This document shows, in pieces, positions 45,371-57,745 of a stretch of DNA of 64,000 bases (positions are counted from its first letter, which is position 1; every line of letters starts with the position of its first letter). Source of the stretch: Siphonodentalium dalli (lineage: Eukaryota > Mollusca > Scaphopoda > Gadilida > Siphonodentaliidae); contig CP136062.1 in the NCBI GenBank assembly GCA_032622095.1, positions 197,479,887 through 197,543,886 on the forward strand. The letters run 5' to 3'. Both the position numbers and the translations under genes were made by a program. The notes below the pieces were generated by a model, which was given only the letters and a program-made list of their open reading frames with translations, was not told where the DNA came from and made no database searches.

Positions 45371-45852
45371 TTCTACAATCGGACGGAATATAGTACGCTT
45401 TACGTTAATATTGACGTATGCACGTTTTAACTGGTTGTGGACATTGTGTGAGTTAGAGAGCTTGATAAACATTTATTTGATTTAACATTAGGGCCAGCAA
45501 GTAAGCAATGTCGCACACATGGAATATTTTGTAGAATGTATTCATAGAACAAACGAAGAAAATAATGTGAATGCGACAACCCGACCAAGAAAATCGAGAC
45601 AACCCGACCCAAAATATGCCAGGGCCGTTGGTTCCGATTCCGGTGTAACTTGACAGCGTTTTTAGCCCAGAAGTGAGACAGAAATGCCCATTATCCGGAG
45701 ACAACAAATAGCTATACATGTAGGGCTTTGACAGTTTTCGTCTGTAGCAAGAGAATTATCGGCCGTGGACAAGATTCTATCGTTTCCGCGAGTTTTCCGT
45801 CTATCATTCGTTTAGGCCCCAATGTATGTGGACAAGAATATATGTTCATTTA

Positions 45853-46150
45853 AAGTGATGTGAAACACTCCAGTAGGGTGATAAAATAGAAATGGAGAAT
45901 AATCTTGCTCAAAGTAGTTATGTTTAAAACATTATATCCAAATTGACTTACACACACCGCCATTCTTATATATTAATTAAATTCAGTGACTTTCAATGGC
46001 GAAATCGTTTTCGTTACTTTATCTCCGATAGTTGCGTCCCGAATCGAGAACTAAATATTTACAATTGTGGGTAGTTCGGACGATGTTTTCCATCGAGTAA
46101 TACGGCCGATTTGAAATTTTCTTCGATGTTAGTAGAATGGTACATTCCTC
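45853..46150 (+). mobile_element. TIR element family D, copy 4 (left part)
   Basis: AAAGTGATGTGAAACACTCC (45857) and the next ~290 bp align with 15538-15850: shared TAAATATTTACA, GGGTAGTT/GCGTAGTT and ATTTTCTTCGATGTTAG-type blocks. The right end is not found directly downstream. Confidence 0.6.
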
Positions 46151-46218
46151 CAGTTGGCACCTGAACACTAACTTATCAATTTCACGCACCGCGAACAAGT
46201 ATATACTATGTCTTTAAG

Positions 46219-46601
46219 GATAGAGTGCATGCATGTGTGAATGCGAAACAGTAATACACAAGGCTCGTGTAGAACAATAAAACGCATGTAGTCACGATGA
46301 ATATCGACAGCGCAATACTGGGATAGACATGACGGAGTCCTGAGTGGTATTAAATTTACCGGACTGTCACAGTGAATGACTCGACCAATAATGTCTGTAT
46401 GGATTGGGCGAGAGATTGGTCTGACTTGCTGGATACCACCAAACAGACGCTGTCGCACGCACAGACGAAATTGAGTGGAATCACAACAACACAAACGACA
46501 TGGCGGCGATATGAGGAGATTACAAAGTTGGCGAACCGACAGCATCGGATCTCCTACACAGTCCTCGAATTGTTTGCAATCCATGTGTTCACTGAATGAG
46601 A
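46219..46601 (-). repeat. Duplicated segment, copy 1
   Basis: About 383 bp closely matching 47115-47503 in the same orientation (over 90% by eye). Both copies keep a minus-strand frame. Copy 1 lacks six bases (the GCAAGT present at about 47166), which removes residues from the possible SOCS-box end. The flanks of the two copies differ. Confidence 0.9.
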
Positions 46602-46881
46602 GAGATATATATCTTTATTACCTCCAAATATAGGAGAGATCGATATACATGACATATAATTACAGTTGGATTAAAGTGGGCTCCCCTGGTCAGTGTGGTG
46701 GGCCGTTATGTACAAGTATGGAGAGGTGTTGGAAACCACGAGAGTGAAGCATATATGCATTTAAATGTTCACTACAGCTTTTGTTGCAGGAAAATCTGAT
46801 TTGTCCAACACATATGAAAGTTAGTCGTTACAACATGCGTGGGTGTTGAGAAGATAATTACAATGGACGTGCCACGGGTTG

Positions 46882-47105
46882 CTATACGCCGTTCCTGATC
46901 ATTGCGCCGAGAACGTACATGAACTTCGCAGAATATAGTACTTGTTCCTTGAGGCAGTGGGATATGTGTTCTGTTAGGCTTTCCAGAGAACTTCCGAGGA
47001 GGGTTGCTACCAAGTCATCTTTGGCTAATGACGTAAGATAAAAATATTCGGGTATGCCGAAACGAGATATAATCCCTTCCCAAAAAGAGTTTCTGATGAT
47101 GAGTG
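46882..47105 (-). pseudogene. Possible LINE C-terminal tail
   Basis: Continues the minus frame beyond the duplicated segment: LIIRNSFWEGIISRFGIPEY, then DDLVATLLGSSLESLTEHIS and AKFMYVLGAMI. An R-x-FW-x-x-I start followed by a LLG turn and a final helix is common at the end of LINE proteins after the zinc knuckle. The knuckle is absent. The join to the duplicated segment at about 47110 looks like a rearrangement boundary. Confidence 0.4.
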
Positions 47106-47114
47106 CCGCTGGAG

Positions 47115-47556
47115 GATAGAGTCCATGCATGTGTGAAGGCGAGGCAGTAATACACAAGGCTCGTGGCAAGTGTAGAACAATAAAACGCATGTAGTCACGA
47201 TGAATATCGACAGCGCAACACTGGGATAGACATGATGGGGTCCTGAGTTGTATTAAATTTACCGGACTGTCACAGTGAATGACTCGACCAATTTTGTCTG
47301 TATGGATTGGGCGAGAGATTGGTCTGACTTGCTGGATACCACCAAACAGACGCTGTCGCACACACAGACGAAATTGAGTGGAATCAAAACAACACAAACG
47401 ACATGCCGCGATATGAGGAGATTACAAAGTTGGCGAACCGACAGCATCGGATCTCCTACACAGTCCTCCAATTGTTTGCAATCCATGTGTTCACTGAATG
47501 AGAACAAAACACGAGTCGAAAGAACACAACCGATCCATGAACAGTTAACCAACTAA
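47115..47556 (-). pseudogene. Possible SOCS-box coding segment (duplicate copy 2)
   Basis: The minus strand reads MDCKQLEDCVGDPMLSVRQL, then after a one-base loss near 47408 (copy 1 keeps the base) FRLCVRQRLFGGIQQVRPI, and then TPSCLSQCCAVDIHRDYM, RFIVLHLPRAL. LSQCCAVDI fits the L-x3-C-x3-I/L/V core of the BC box, and LHLPRAL resembles the LPxP of the Cul5 box, as at the C-terminus of ankyrin/SOCS-box substrate receptors of Cullin-5 ubiquitin ligases. No ankyrin repeats are seen. The residue before the key Leu is Cys rather than A/P/S/T. Suggestive only. Other readings (a LINE piece, chance) remain open. Confidence 0.35.
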
Positions 47557-49469
47557 TCTACAAAAATGCATAGCGAAGAAAACCACACTTGGTATTTAAA
47601 TTTTTTAATAAAATGTATATACTCTATGTTTCTACATGCATGCACACAATAGGGGGATTGTGTTTGCATTTATAATAATATCCTGCAAAGTTGTCCTACT
47701 CGCAGTTCCTGCGAATTTTCCATTTGACGTCGAGTGGAACGCTTATTCGGATTTTCTTTAGAATCGATACTGCCCGGCACTGTGTTCTTATTTAGCGTTT
47801 ATATATAATACACAACATATCCAGTCACGAAAACGTAAACAGAAAGATATAGACGTGGATACACATTGATGTATGGCTATCCGAAAATAACAATGCAAAC
47901 ATCCTGGTTTTAAAAACCAAAACAATTACAACGAGCGAACTATAATTATGACAAGACAAAATGATTTTAATAAATTAATTCGAGATTTGATCCGTTGTTG
48001 ATATCGGAACGGTGATTCGTTGTAGAGATTCATACGAGGCAAAATCACCGTTTCATATGACACTTCTTCTACAATTGATAGCATAGCACTGTTAGATGTT
48101 ATCAATTTAATTTATAAATGCGAAATAATTTTGACAATGTCTCTCGCTGAATACGTTTGCTATACAATGGCCTTGGTGGATTGTCGACAATGAGTTGAAC
48201 GGTTCAACGAAAACGGAGTACTGTTCAATTATAGTGTGTTCCTGCACGGGGAAATATAAACAATAAGAGCTAAAACGACTCTTATTTGATACACCCTCGT
48301 AAATTTTCTTGAGTCAACAATTTGTTCCTGAAGAGATTGTACCAATGAAGAACGGGGTGGGTATTTGTATGACACACAATAATACTTAACCTTAAACGTT
48401 AGATGATGCTAATGTACGGCAGATTACAAATCATAATGTTTACAGTCGTACGAATTGGCGCTCTCGCCTTCCAGAAAGAAACAAATTGGTAGCCCATAAA
48501 TCGGTCAACATACGAGATTAATACGTTGACAGATTACGTTTACGATAAACTAACTTGTAATCCGACCCACTGGTAGTTATTCGCTACAATGAAATGTGGT
48601 GAAACGAAGTCAGGCAAGGTTGAGATCAATTGCTCCAGCTTGACTTGAAATTTATTTGATGTCTATAATATAAAAAAAATGGGTGAGGGCATTTTTTGTA
48701 ACTTACTAAGCCTTTCCTCGATGCTCCAGCTACCCGGAACTCCTATTAAATTAAAATAAGGAGGGCAATTGCTCTACTGCACTGGTTACATATTTGGTTA
48801 CTCTCAATTAGCATTTCAATGTAAGTATAAGTTTTACTTCCTTATTATAGATGTTGGTCAACGAATATATATATGCACGAATACAATATATTGGTTCATA
48901 TTTGCTCAAATAATGAAAAATATTGTTTCCCTTTTCCAATAAATGTAGTTGTGATAATTTGTGAGAATGAAAGATATTAATCTGTAAATAAATATTCATC
49001 TATATAAATATCTTATTCTATAAATACTCATCATTTCTGGAGATGTGGAATTATTGATGCCTTTGATTGATGCAGTCAGGCCCACTGAATCCTGAACAAA
49101 TGCCAGTTGTTTAAATTGGATATACATGTAGATTAATGGGTTGGTTCTTGAATTTACACGGGGTTATCCTACAAAGACAAGTGACATAATTTTGCCATTG
49201 CGAAGCATATCACTATATTGATGGCAGTGACCATAAACCGTTAAATATAATAGTCCCCAATATAATCTGTTCAGGTGGACAACGAAACAACGTGTGAGAT
49301 ATGCGGATTTAAAACATGAAGATACCTAAATCACGATGTCATGGAATCGTGTCACCAAATACTACAACAACCACACGAGACACAAGCTCAGAAGAACACC
49401 ATGTTTGTGAAATTTGTACATGATAGAATAATAATCGGCATATTATAAGTCGATTTTTAGTTGATATTT
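47557..49469. other. No recognisable feature
   Basis: AT-rich sequence. A short C-x2-C/H-like reading near 49.29 kb (TTCEICGFK) is interrupted by a stop and is not supported. No repeats with partners elsewhere were noticed. Confidence 0.35.
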
Positions 49470-49975
49470 TTATAGTCGAAAAATGGCGTTAGCTCCGACA
49501 GAAATCAGCAGATGTGAACTTGACTTGAACAATGTGATGGATATTCATGATGTCAAGTTTAGTTGGGATTAGTTGATATTAATTGGAATTATCCGGACAA
49601 CACGGACATGGCAATTTTAGGTCGGAAAATGACTATAGCTCCAATAAAAATCATCTGACCGGAACAATATTGGAACTCGACCTCAATAATGTAATGTTTA
49701 TTACTCGTACCAAGTTTCGTTCCGATTGGATATTATTCACCGGAGTTCTGTTCTCGACAACATGAAAATAGCAATTTCGAAGTAAAAAAGAGCCATAAAT
49801 CAGAGAAAATAAATCTTCGGACTGGAATCATATTTGAAAATGACCTCAAAAATGTAATGGTCATTCCTCATAAGAAGTGTCGTTTTGATCGGATAATTTG
49901 AACTGGAGTTAACAGCGTGACAAGGAATCGGACGGACACGCCAACGGACGCGCGAACGAATGGATACCGTTGATT
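49470..49975. repeat. ~155-bp degenerate tandem repeat, 3 units, ending GGACGGACACGCCAACGGAC
   Basis: Units begin near 49476, 49617 and 49781 (TCGAAAAATGGCGTTAGCTC-like). They share CTGACCGGAACAATATTGGA/GGACTGGAATCATATTTGA-type blocks, ACCTCAAnAATGTAATG and AAGTTTCGTTCCGATTGGAT. The block ends in a GGACGGAC tract like the blocks at 37.3 and 44.8 kb, which suggests a common element design. Confidence 0.7.
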
Positions 49976-51805
49976 ACAATAGTTCTCATAAATTATCAGG
50001 TTTATCACAACTAAATATGTTTTGCATTTTCACTTTCTCTACCTATGCACGCAATTTATAACTTTAAACTGAACATCTACTTGCTCCTTTTATCGAGCTA
50101 CATGTATATGAATATAGATGTTACAATGATGACATTTATAATGACACCAAGACATAATTCACATAGTTCGCAGCACATTTTATTTTATATTTACAAAACC
50201 ATTGTTGGCATGCAGTTACTAACCCATGCTGGTGTGTAAACTTCGAACATTAGTTAATGGGAGGTCTATAATGATTAATGCTCATTTCAATGTTTGGCAT
50301 TTCGGGAAAATATGTATCATAACATAACCATCGCCGAATAGGATAGTTTCTGTTCAATTTCAAAGAGGACCTTCAATTGTTTCATGCCAGCTAGCTATAG
50401 ATTGCTGGTAGATATCCCCTCTGATGTGATTTTAAAGCTAAAAAATAGTCACAATGTAGTTGGCATACACGCGGTGTTCCAATGAGCTGGAAAGCAACAC
50501 AATCGACACCATAATGATGTGTGATGATATCACTCCCATTTTGACCTTATTGTTTTGCCTACAATTTGCAGATATTGTTTTGGACTTGCAATATGCCGTA
50601 AAGTAACAAAACATGCGGAATTGCAATTTGCACGACAGTGCTCCTGCGATTCGCCGTACACCAAATAATTATGTCTTTCGGCAATAATGTTAACAAACAG
50701 CCGAAAAACTCATGTTTGGTGCTACGCAAGTGATGGTGGGAATTTATTACGTCATGTGTATAGCAATATTTAAACATACAGTTTAAAAGTATAGTATAAT
50801 CTACTATTATTCAGAGGGATTTTATCTTCCTGGTGTGTCTGGTTTTTAGCAATCACGGATGTTCGGTAAAAAATATCGGCATATTGTGTAAACAAATGAA
50901 ATTTTCTTGTATAATCTCCGGTATCTGATATACACAGTGATTATGAAATTGAATTGAAGCTAAATACATTTCCGATGATCATGGCTGACACCGGCTGGGA
51001 GGAGTCACAGGTCATCGATATGTTCTCGTGCTTTGATTCCAGTATTTGACGGCCATGTATGCAATTGTCGGTAACTAAGGATCGTTCGAGGCAGCGCTGT
51101 CAATCTGAGACGCTGGTTTATTAGATAAGTCTCCTGCGATTGGGATAAATCCCATCAGTTTCGGGGTATGATATGGAAATTATGACCCGCGAGGCAGATC
51201 ATTCGCGTCTAATTCGTCTAGTATCTAATCCATGAATCTTATCTTAACTATTATAAAGCCGTTAAATCATATTGGATATCTCGCTCCATGTAATATATGG
51301 GATTGTTGTGGCAAACGGACTGACCTAGGATACATCGCGCACTAACAGTTCAAAGCTTTCCGAAAACCATTTGCCTTGGGTTGATACGGTGTCTATATAA
51401 TTGAAGTTTACAGGATTGTCAAGCCTCAATGTCATATTCGTTATATGCCCCTTTTGTGACATCCCGACGACCAGGATAGGATGAACGATGCTTCATAGTC
51501 TACTGTACAAACTTACACCACGGAGATTGTCGCAAAATATGGTCGAAGGGATTATAATTTGAGCTCGCCGCAGCCGACAACATCTGACATCATTATTATT
51601 AATATTTTTTGCACGTGAATAAATAGCAATTCTTCCTCTAGCTACATACAATTTAATGTTGATTCGAATTAATCATATCAAAACTGATGCTCAACAAACG
51701 ATTCTCGTAGCATCAGTATTGGGAGGTGCCGTGGAGTTGCTCCAAAGATCCGCATGTGTCCATTCAGTCTGTTCTCCTGAAAGCAGAGCCTCTTCTACTG
51801 AAAAT
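49976..51805. other. No supported gene; one short ATG frame at 50991
   Basis: GATCATGGCTGACACCGGCTGG at 50987-51008 begins MADTGWEESQVIDMFSCFDS, then a stop, with a weak donor (CAG then GTCATC) after the Gln. It could be a first exon, but no partner was found. The rest is AT-rich. Confidence 0.25.
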
Positions 51806-52337
51806 AAGTTCATAATGAGCTTATTCCAAAAACACAAATAAACCCACATCGGGATTGTTTGAATCTGCATTACACTCTATAGAAACCTACATGACCAACT
51901 CATGACTTACAATATGTACGCTCTTTCTAATGTGTTTTCATTGTGACCCGCCCTGTTAACGAAATAGTGACGGGAATAAGTCCAACATGTGCTTATTTCA
52001 ATATCAAATAAGTTCAATATTAACTTATGTCAATATTTAGCGCCAATATGAACCTATTTGCACGATGATATGTTGGAAAATAAGCGCATAGTGAATTATT
52101 TGATAAGCACAAATAAGCTCATATCGGCATTATTTTAATCTGAATTACGTTCTGTATGAACCTGAGACAACTTACCAAATGTACGATAATGTGTTTTCAC
52201 TGTGGCCCGCGCCATAACATTGAACACCATGTGTAAGTCCTCTATGGGGTTATGTCGTAATCAAATAAATCCAATGCGAACCGACGGTGATATTTAGGTC
52301 CAATTTGAACCTATTTGCACGAGAATATGTTGGTCAA
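51806..52337. repeat. ~257-bp tandem duplication
   Basis: AACACAAATAAACCCACATCGG and on (51830) matches AGCACAAATAAGCTCATATCGG and on (52107). The marker GAACCTATTTGCACGA recurs at 52050 and 52307. The copies differ at roughly one in five positions. Confidence 0.8.
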
Positions 52338-52728
52338 TGGAAGAGGTGGCTTGCATGGTGCTGGATCCATATTGCAATCAGTTGCGTCTAGCTGTTTCTT
52401 GTGCACATCTAATATGCTGGTTTGGTGATCATCTGACTCAACTCCTGTCGCCTGACTCAATTCTAATAGACGGCCAGACGTAAACATTCAAAGAATGTAG
52501 TTATTATGAGTTTCTCTTTTGTAAGCATAAGCATACAATGTAGCAAAAAAGGATGTTGGCACAATTTCGTCGTGATCATCTTCACACAAAAGTTCGAAGT
52601 TGATTTGATGTACTTTGTTCTAATATTAAAGCTGATGTAAATGAAATTTACTTTAAAAATATTTTTCACATTAAAGGATTGCATAAATTTTGAGCCATTA
52701 TATATCTACTGCTAGTGATATGAAGTAA
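52338..52728. other. No recognisable feature
   Basis: AT-rich spacer before a TIR element. Confidence 0.4.
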
Positions 52729-53637
52729 GGGTGCATTTACACTGCTACAGAACTGTACACAGATCTACACGCAGACTAGTGCGAACGGGTTGATATAGAA
52801 ATGCACACAGAAAGAAAACGGTATTCGTCCCTGTGAGCAAAAATCGTGTCCGCTATACGTCAGGGACAACGCCGAAACATTGCGAAAGGCAAATCTGTTT
52901 TGATTAATTGTTACTCGGGCTTGGCGAATAATGTATTACAGTTTTCGTTGTCATTTCAACCCATGTATTTCGTATATTCAAGATGGACAGGGACGTGTCA
53001 ACCGGGGTGAGGGGTGTCTCACCCCAACTTTGGTCAAAATTTTTAACAGTTGGAAATTTCTTACCTGACAAAACATTAGTTGTAATTTCCAAATCAACAA
53101 TATGTTGAAAATGATATTGTAGTTTGATTTTCAAACATTTTGGAGTATTGTTTTCTGACCAATATTTGCATAATTTCCTACCGTATATGGAAAGATTGTG
53201 CCCTGGTCCCTCCCCGTGGCCAGTCAAAACTGCTAGTTAATTTAATAAAAACGATATTGTCCTACATTTGGTCAACATTGTCATTATAATAGTCATCAGT
53301 TGGAAATTTTGCTACATTTGGTCAAATACAGGGTGTTGTAGCATGGATACCCACACCAATCCAAAATGACCACCTCCCAGATAGTGTCAACAGGAGACCT
53401 ATTTATACATATATGCTGACGCGGCACATACCAAAATCGCTGTTGTCTGCTGGTAGTTGATCCATTTTTATGTCTGGCCTAAACTGAAACGACTCCTAGT
53501 GAGTTGTCAATTACCAGAATAGTTCATACTGGTCAGCGCGCGTTCACTATTAGTCATCATGTTGTGATGACAGTGATGCACGACACGTGACTTCATACAT
53601 ATCTGTATACAGATCTATACACAGTGTAAATGCACCC
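52729..53637. mobile_element. ~0.9-kb TIR element (GGGTGCATTTACACTG)
   Basis: GGGTGCATTTACACTG at 52729 and its complement ending at 53637. Further in, ACAGATCTACAC (left) pairs loosely with TGTATACAGATCTATACAC (right). No target duplication was seen, and there is no transposase. A TTGGAAATTT-family segment lies inside. Confidence 0.7.
52965..53320. repeat. TTGGAAATTT family, copy
   Basis: Carries GGGACGTGTCAACCGGGGTG, TTGGTCAAAATTTTTAACAG, TTGGAAATTTCTTACCTGAC and CAACAATATGTTGAAAATG, in the same orientation as the copies at 24.6 and 54.6 kb, more diverged. Confidence 0.75.
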
Positions 53638-54255
53638 CAAGAATGTGCTACATGAATACGTCATACGAATTTGTGTTCTTTGTATCAGTATAGTCGTTTT
53701 GCCATACCCGTAGTTAAGACTACGATTTCGGTTTTCAACAAAACTCACAACTACATCATATAGTAATACGTACTGGATAGTTTCACTGGTCCTCAACGTG
53801 GGGGTTCACTCTGAGATTGTATCCTTAAATTGTAATCGCACGTTGCCATATTTTCTATCTTATAGTAGCAATCAGATTATTCGCCGCCATGAAACACGAG
53901 CATCGTGCGAAACACTAAGAGCTTTACTTGCAATCATCGCTCCTATACTGGCTATGACCTGATGTCAACAAAATTAAGTACAGAATAATCATGGCAAACA
54001 ACACAAATAATTCACATTAGTTTGTACCAAGAAGTTTGAACACCACGAATTTAAAGAATTTATATTCTACAGCACAAAATTATATATGGGCATCTGGCTA
54101 GCGATGAAGACGGTCGTCGTCAATGGACATTTTCACCTTTGACCCTAGATACATATAATAATACTGTTAATAATACTAATTATTGCATTACGCCTCTTTG
54201 TTTTGGTTCCTCTTTCTTCTCATCTTTATTTTTCCATACGTCTATATTTACCTTG
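53638..54255. other. No recognisable feature
   Basis: AT-rich spacer. Confidence 0.4.
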
Positions 54256-54600
54256 TGGGGCTCCGTGGTCCAGTGGTTAGCGTCTCGGACTTGTATTCAC
54301 TGTAAACACAGTGATATGAGTTCGTAGCGCATAGCTGGTCTATAGTGAGTTTTCGTGTCTTCACAAAGCAGTGGCTTGGCCGCTTTGAGCGACGTGCAAT
54401 TGTCGGATTGTTCGCTGTTTCAAATCCCGAAGTTGTGATCCTTGAGCAAGGTCGCCCGTATTGTGCGGCTTCGCACCACTCATGCGTTAAACGAGTACCA
54501 GTCAGCTTGTCGTGCTGTTGAGTATCAGAGCATGTTCTGATCAAACTAGAGCAGCGCCTGCAATGACTGTGCACATCTGGTTCATTGGTTGGCTTGTACA
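54256..54600 (+). mobile_element. tRNA-derived SINE
   Basis: It begins GGGGCTCCGTGGTCCAGTGG TTAGCGTCTCGG, a tRNA-like head with an A-box-like TGGTCCAGTGG. GAGTTCGTAGC about 50 bases later sits at the B-box place but is degenerate. The body contains GATCCTTGAGCAAGGTCGCC and ACGAGTACCAGTCAGCTTG, resembling the conserved central parts of metazoan SINEs (CTTGAGCAAGG..). It would be transcribed by RNA polymerase III and moved by a LINE. The 3' tail grades into another repeat near 54600, so the end is approximate. Confidence 0.75.
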
Positions 54601-55270
54601 AATGACTGGGGTAATATTTGACAGGGGGGTTTGGTCAAAACTTTCAACGGTTGACACACAACGCCTGACACAACATTAGTTGGAAATTTCACACCAACGA
54701 TAGGTTGAAATTGTTCTTGTATTTGATTTTCCAACAATTTATTAGAGAGGATTTGTTGTTTCAGACCAACATTTGCATATTTACCTACTTTTCGTCAAAA
54801 TGTTGGACTGAAATGGCAATCAGTTGGAAATTTTCCAACCTTAGGCGGGGTTGTGAGGTTGGAAATTTCCAACAGTTGGAAAGCTTGTGTCCAGGTCTGT
54901 CCCCTATTAGTTAATTTAATAGAACAATATATTCCTATATTTGATGAAAAATGTGGTCATCAGTTGGAAATTTTACAACCTAAGTGGGGGTATGAGGTTT
55001 GAAATTTCCAACACTAGGAAAGCCTGAGGCCAGTCTAGATGCTAGGATTTCGCGATGTTTTTGTTGAGATTGCAAAATTTTCTCACACCGGGCCGAACCA
55101 ATTAGCTTAAGAAAACCTTATTCTTTCAAAATTTTGGAATGAAATGGTCATTAGTTGGGAATTTTCCAACCTAAGAGGTTTGAAATTTCCAACACTAGGA
55201 AAACTTGAGGCCAGTCGAGATGCTAGGTTTTACGATTTTCTTGTTCAGATTTCAAAATGTTAATCTCAGA
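54600..55270. repeat. TTGGAAATTT family, longest copy with internal duplication
   Basis: Shares AACAATTTATTAGAGAGGAT and GACCAACATTTGCATATTTACC with 24.8 kb. Segment 54950-55060 recurs at 55137-55250: both have GAGGTTTGAAATTTCCAACA CTAGGAAA, GAGGCCAGTC and GAGATGCTAGG/AGATGCTAGG blocks. Open frames run through it but reflect the repeat, not a gene. Confidence 0.8.
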
Positions 55271-55540
55271 TCTCTAAATGTTCTGATACCGGGTAAGTTG
55301 TACAAGAGCCCTTCATCAGGCCTGCAAGGGGTGCAAATGGAATTGCGAAAAATTTGTGCTTGGTCTGATTTAAGGGGGATCCAGTTGGAATTATCACGGT
55401 GAACACCCCCAAACGGAGACACTCTAGCCATATATATATATATATTTTTTATTTTTTTCGGAATATTGCGCCGGACAACCGGTGGAGGTATTGTTCATTA
55501 ATTTTTCTGCTTATTTATTACCCGAGAGTTATGCGACTTG

Positions 55541-55652
55541 TGTTCATGACGGGGTGCTTTCCGATAGTGTTCTGTTCTGTTCACGACGGGGTGCTTTCCG
55601 ATAGTGTTCTGTTATGTTCATGACGGGGTGCTTTCCGATAGTCTTCTGTTGT
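55541..55652. repeat. 37-bp tandem repeat, 3 copies
   Basis: GTTCATGACGGGGTGCTTTC starts at 55542, 55579 and 55616, each followed by CGATAGTGTTCTGTT. It directly abuts the outer end of the next element. Confidence 0.92.
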
Positions 55653-57745
55653 AATTTAGAAGGAGTTATAAGATGGATTGACCACTACACGAAATATTGA
55701 TAGACCGGACTCACACATCTGAAAAATAAGTGCCATGGTCACCAGTGTGGTCACAGCCATTTCCCGCTGTTTTCAATTGTTCGCACAGACGTGAAACAAA
55801 CGCTCTTTATTTCTACCATATCGGGAATAGACTAACACGGAACGCTCGTTTCTGTTGCATGCCGTGCGCGTGGCTGTTTATTGTGTGAGGGACCAACCAT
55901 CATGTTGAAAGTTGCAGTTTGTATGACTTCAATGCGTTTTATGGGACATATAATACTCTTAGGAAGGTAGTTCAAGTAGCTACCTAGTAGTATCTACCTA
56001 TTTCGATACCAGGAAATATTCAAAAGGGAATATTCTTATGTGTGTTTTCGAGCGCGAACCGCACAGTGGCTTTAAAGTTGATATATCCGATGACACTTTA
56101 GTTTCTGTCGGAATATTGATCATTCTTGTCTGTGTGTAGGAATCAAATACTTCGCCTTAGAAACTACAGCTGATAATGTGACCTATGGGACAGACGGTTG
56201 AGCAACAACTCTTTGTTATTACGTTATATGATAAATATATACCCAATAAATTATTCATTCATAATCCGTCTCACCTTTACATCTGTGAATTGTGAATTTC
56301 TAATCCAATATGACACGTGAGCGATCAATGCCAGTATGTGCAACTCGACCATTTGCAAAATATTTAGATTCATACAATCCGTATGAATAGAATACCGTGC
56401 ACATATGCTTTCTTTACTTTCACCATTTTCCTGACCATGGTCATACCCTTTGACATTTAAAGCACGCCGATGTGTTTGGTAGGCAAGTCGTCAGAAACTT
56501 GGTCAGTTGGTCAGTAAGAAGAAAAGTCTCTAAACCTTGCTATACTAAATGTATTCTCCCACTCAGTTACAAACGTATGCATTGGAATGGTCCATTATTC
56601 ATTTGGGGGTTTTCAGGATAAATTAGCAGACGATATTAAGAAGAAACTATAATACAAGTGAAGGAATGTTCAGATAATAATTTTAACAAACATTTGATAA
56701 CGGGTCTACCCAATAGTTAGTATTGACCATGCATAGAACGGATTAACTACACCGTATAACCACCAGCCTCTTTCAAAATACGGATAGCCACTCCATGTGT
56801 CTAAACTGTCTCCAAACTCAGTTTAAAGGCACGGGTGACGTTCGTTGCAGAAATATTCATAGTTGCACAAATCGCCATCAACAGAAGGAATATTAAAAAA
56901 TATATAGTTTTATTCATATGCCAAACATATATCAAAACGTGCGAAGGTGTATGTAAACAAGAGCCTGCTCGTGTTACATAAGTTCTGCTTCTGTTTACAT
57001 AACACAGCACAATTCTATTGGTTAATCACACACAAATGATATAAACGCTCTTTATTAATTCCATACCAGGAAAACAGTTACAAGTAACGCTATTTTTGTT
57101 TACCATATCCGGATCTAAACAATAGCCAGGTTATGTAACGTTTTTTGCTTATGTTTACATAACACAAGAAAACAAATTGACAATAACATACTGTTTATGC
57201 CATACTTCTGATTGTTGTAAGAACAAAATCTGTCTATATTTTACTATTCTTTCTGTTTATGGCGGTTTTTCGACGGAGGTGAATATTTTAACAGCATACC
57301 CACCGCCAACGGCGCCCGTATCTTTAATTGTATTTAGAGCTACTTGGCTGTTTGCCCTCTAAAATACACCTAATAATATTCGCTTTGAATTTTTCGCGGT
57401 ATCGAAATAGGTTGAGAATTACGTGAACTACCTTTCTGCGATCATTATATGTCACAGAAAAACGCACTGAAGTCATACAAAATACAACTTTGAACACGAT
57501 GTTTGTGTTCCAAACAAAAAAAGCAGCAATTTACACGACATTGAACAGAACAGAGCGTTCCGTGTTAGTCTATTCCTGATGTGGTAGAAATAAATATCGT
57601 TTCTGTCACTCTTCGGCGAAAAATTGAAAACGGCAGCAAAATTGCTGTGATAATGGGAAGTCATTTTTCACAGCATACGAAGCCGGTATATCAGTGTTTC
57701 GTATACTTGTCAATCTACCTCATACCTCCTTCCAAATTACGTAGG
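55652..57745. mobile_element. 2.1-kb element with ~400-bp inverted arms
   Basis: The left arm 55652-56060 aligns with the complement of 57340-57745: GTAATTTAGAAGGAG/GTAATTTGGAAGGAG at the outer edge, then GATTGACCACTACACGAAAT, CGCTGTTTTCAATTGTTCG, GGAATAGACTAACACGGAAC, TGTATGACTTCAATGCGTTT and CCTATTTCGATACC. Identity is about 75-80% by eye. The interior (56.06-57.34 kb) contains two facing TTTGCTTATGTTTACATAAC-type blocks and no recognised transposase. A diverged arm fragment lies at 3.7-4.1 kb. Confidence 0.8.

Noticed and set aside
49275-49345. C2H2/BED-type zinc finger (TTCEICGFK... NHD)
   Set aside because: A stop interrupts the motif and the Cys-His spacing is wrong.
52904-53227. 107-codon minus-strand frame
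   Set aside because: It is antisense to a TTGGAAATTT-family copy inside a TIR element; the other copies of the repeat do not keep the frame.
54251-54335. Functional tRNA gene
   Set aside because: The A-box-like part is present but the B-box is degenerate, no cloverleaf closes, and a SINE body follows.
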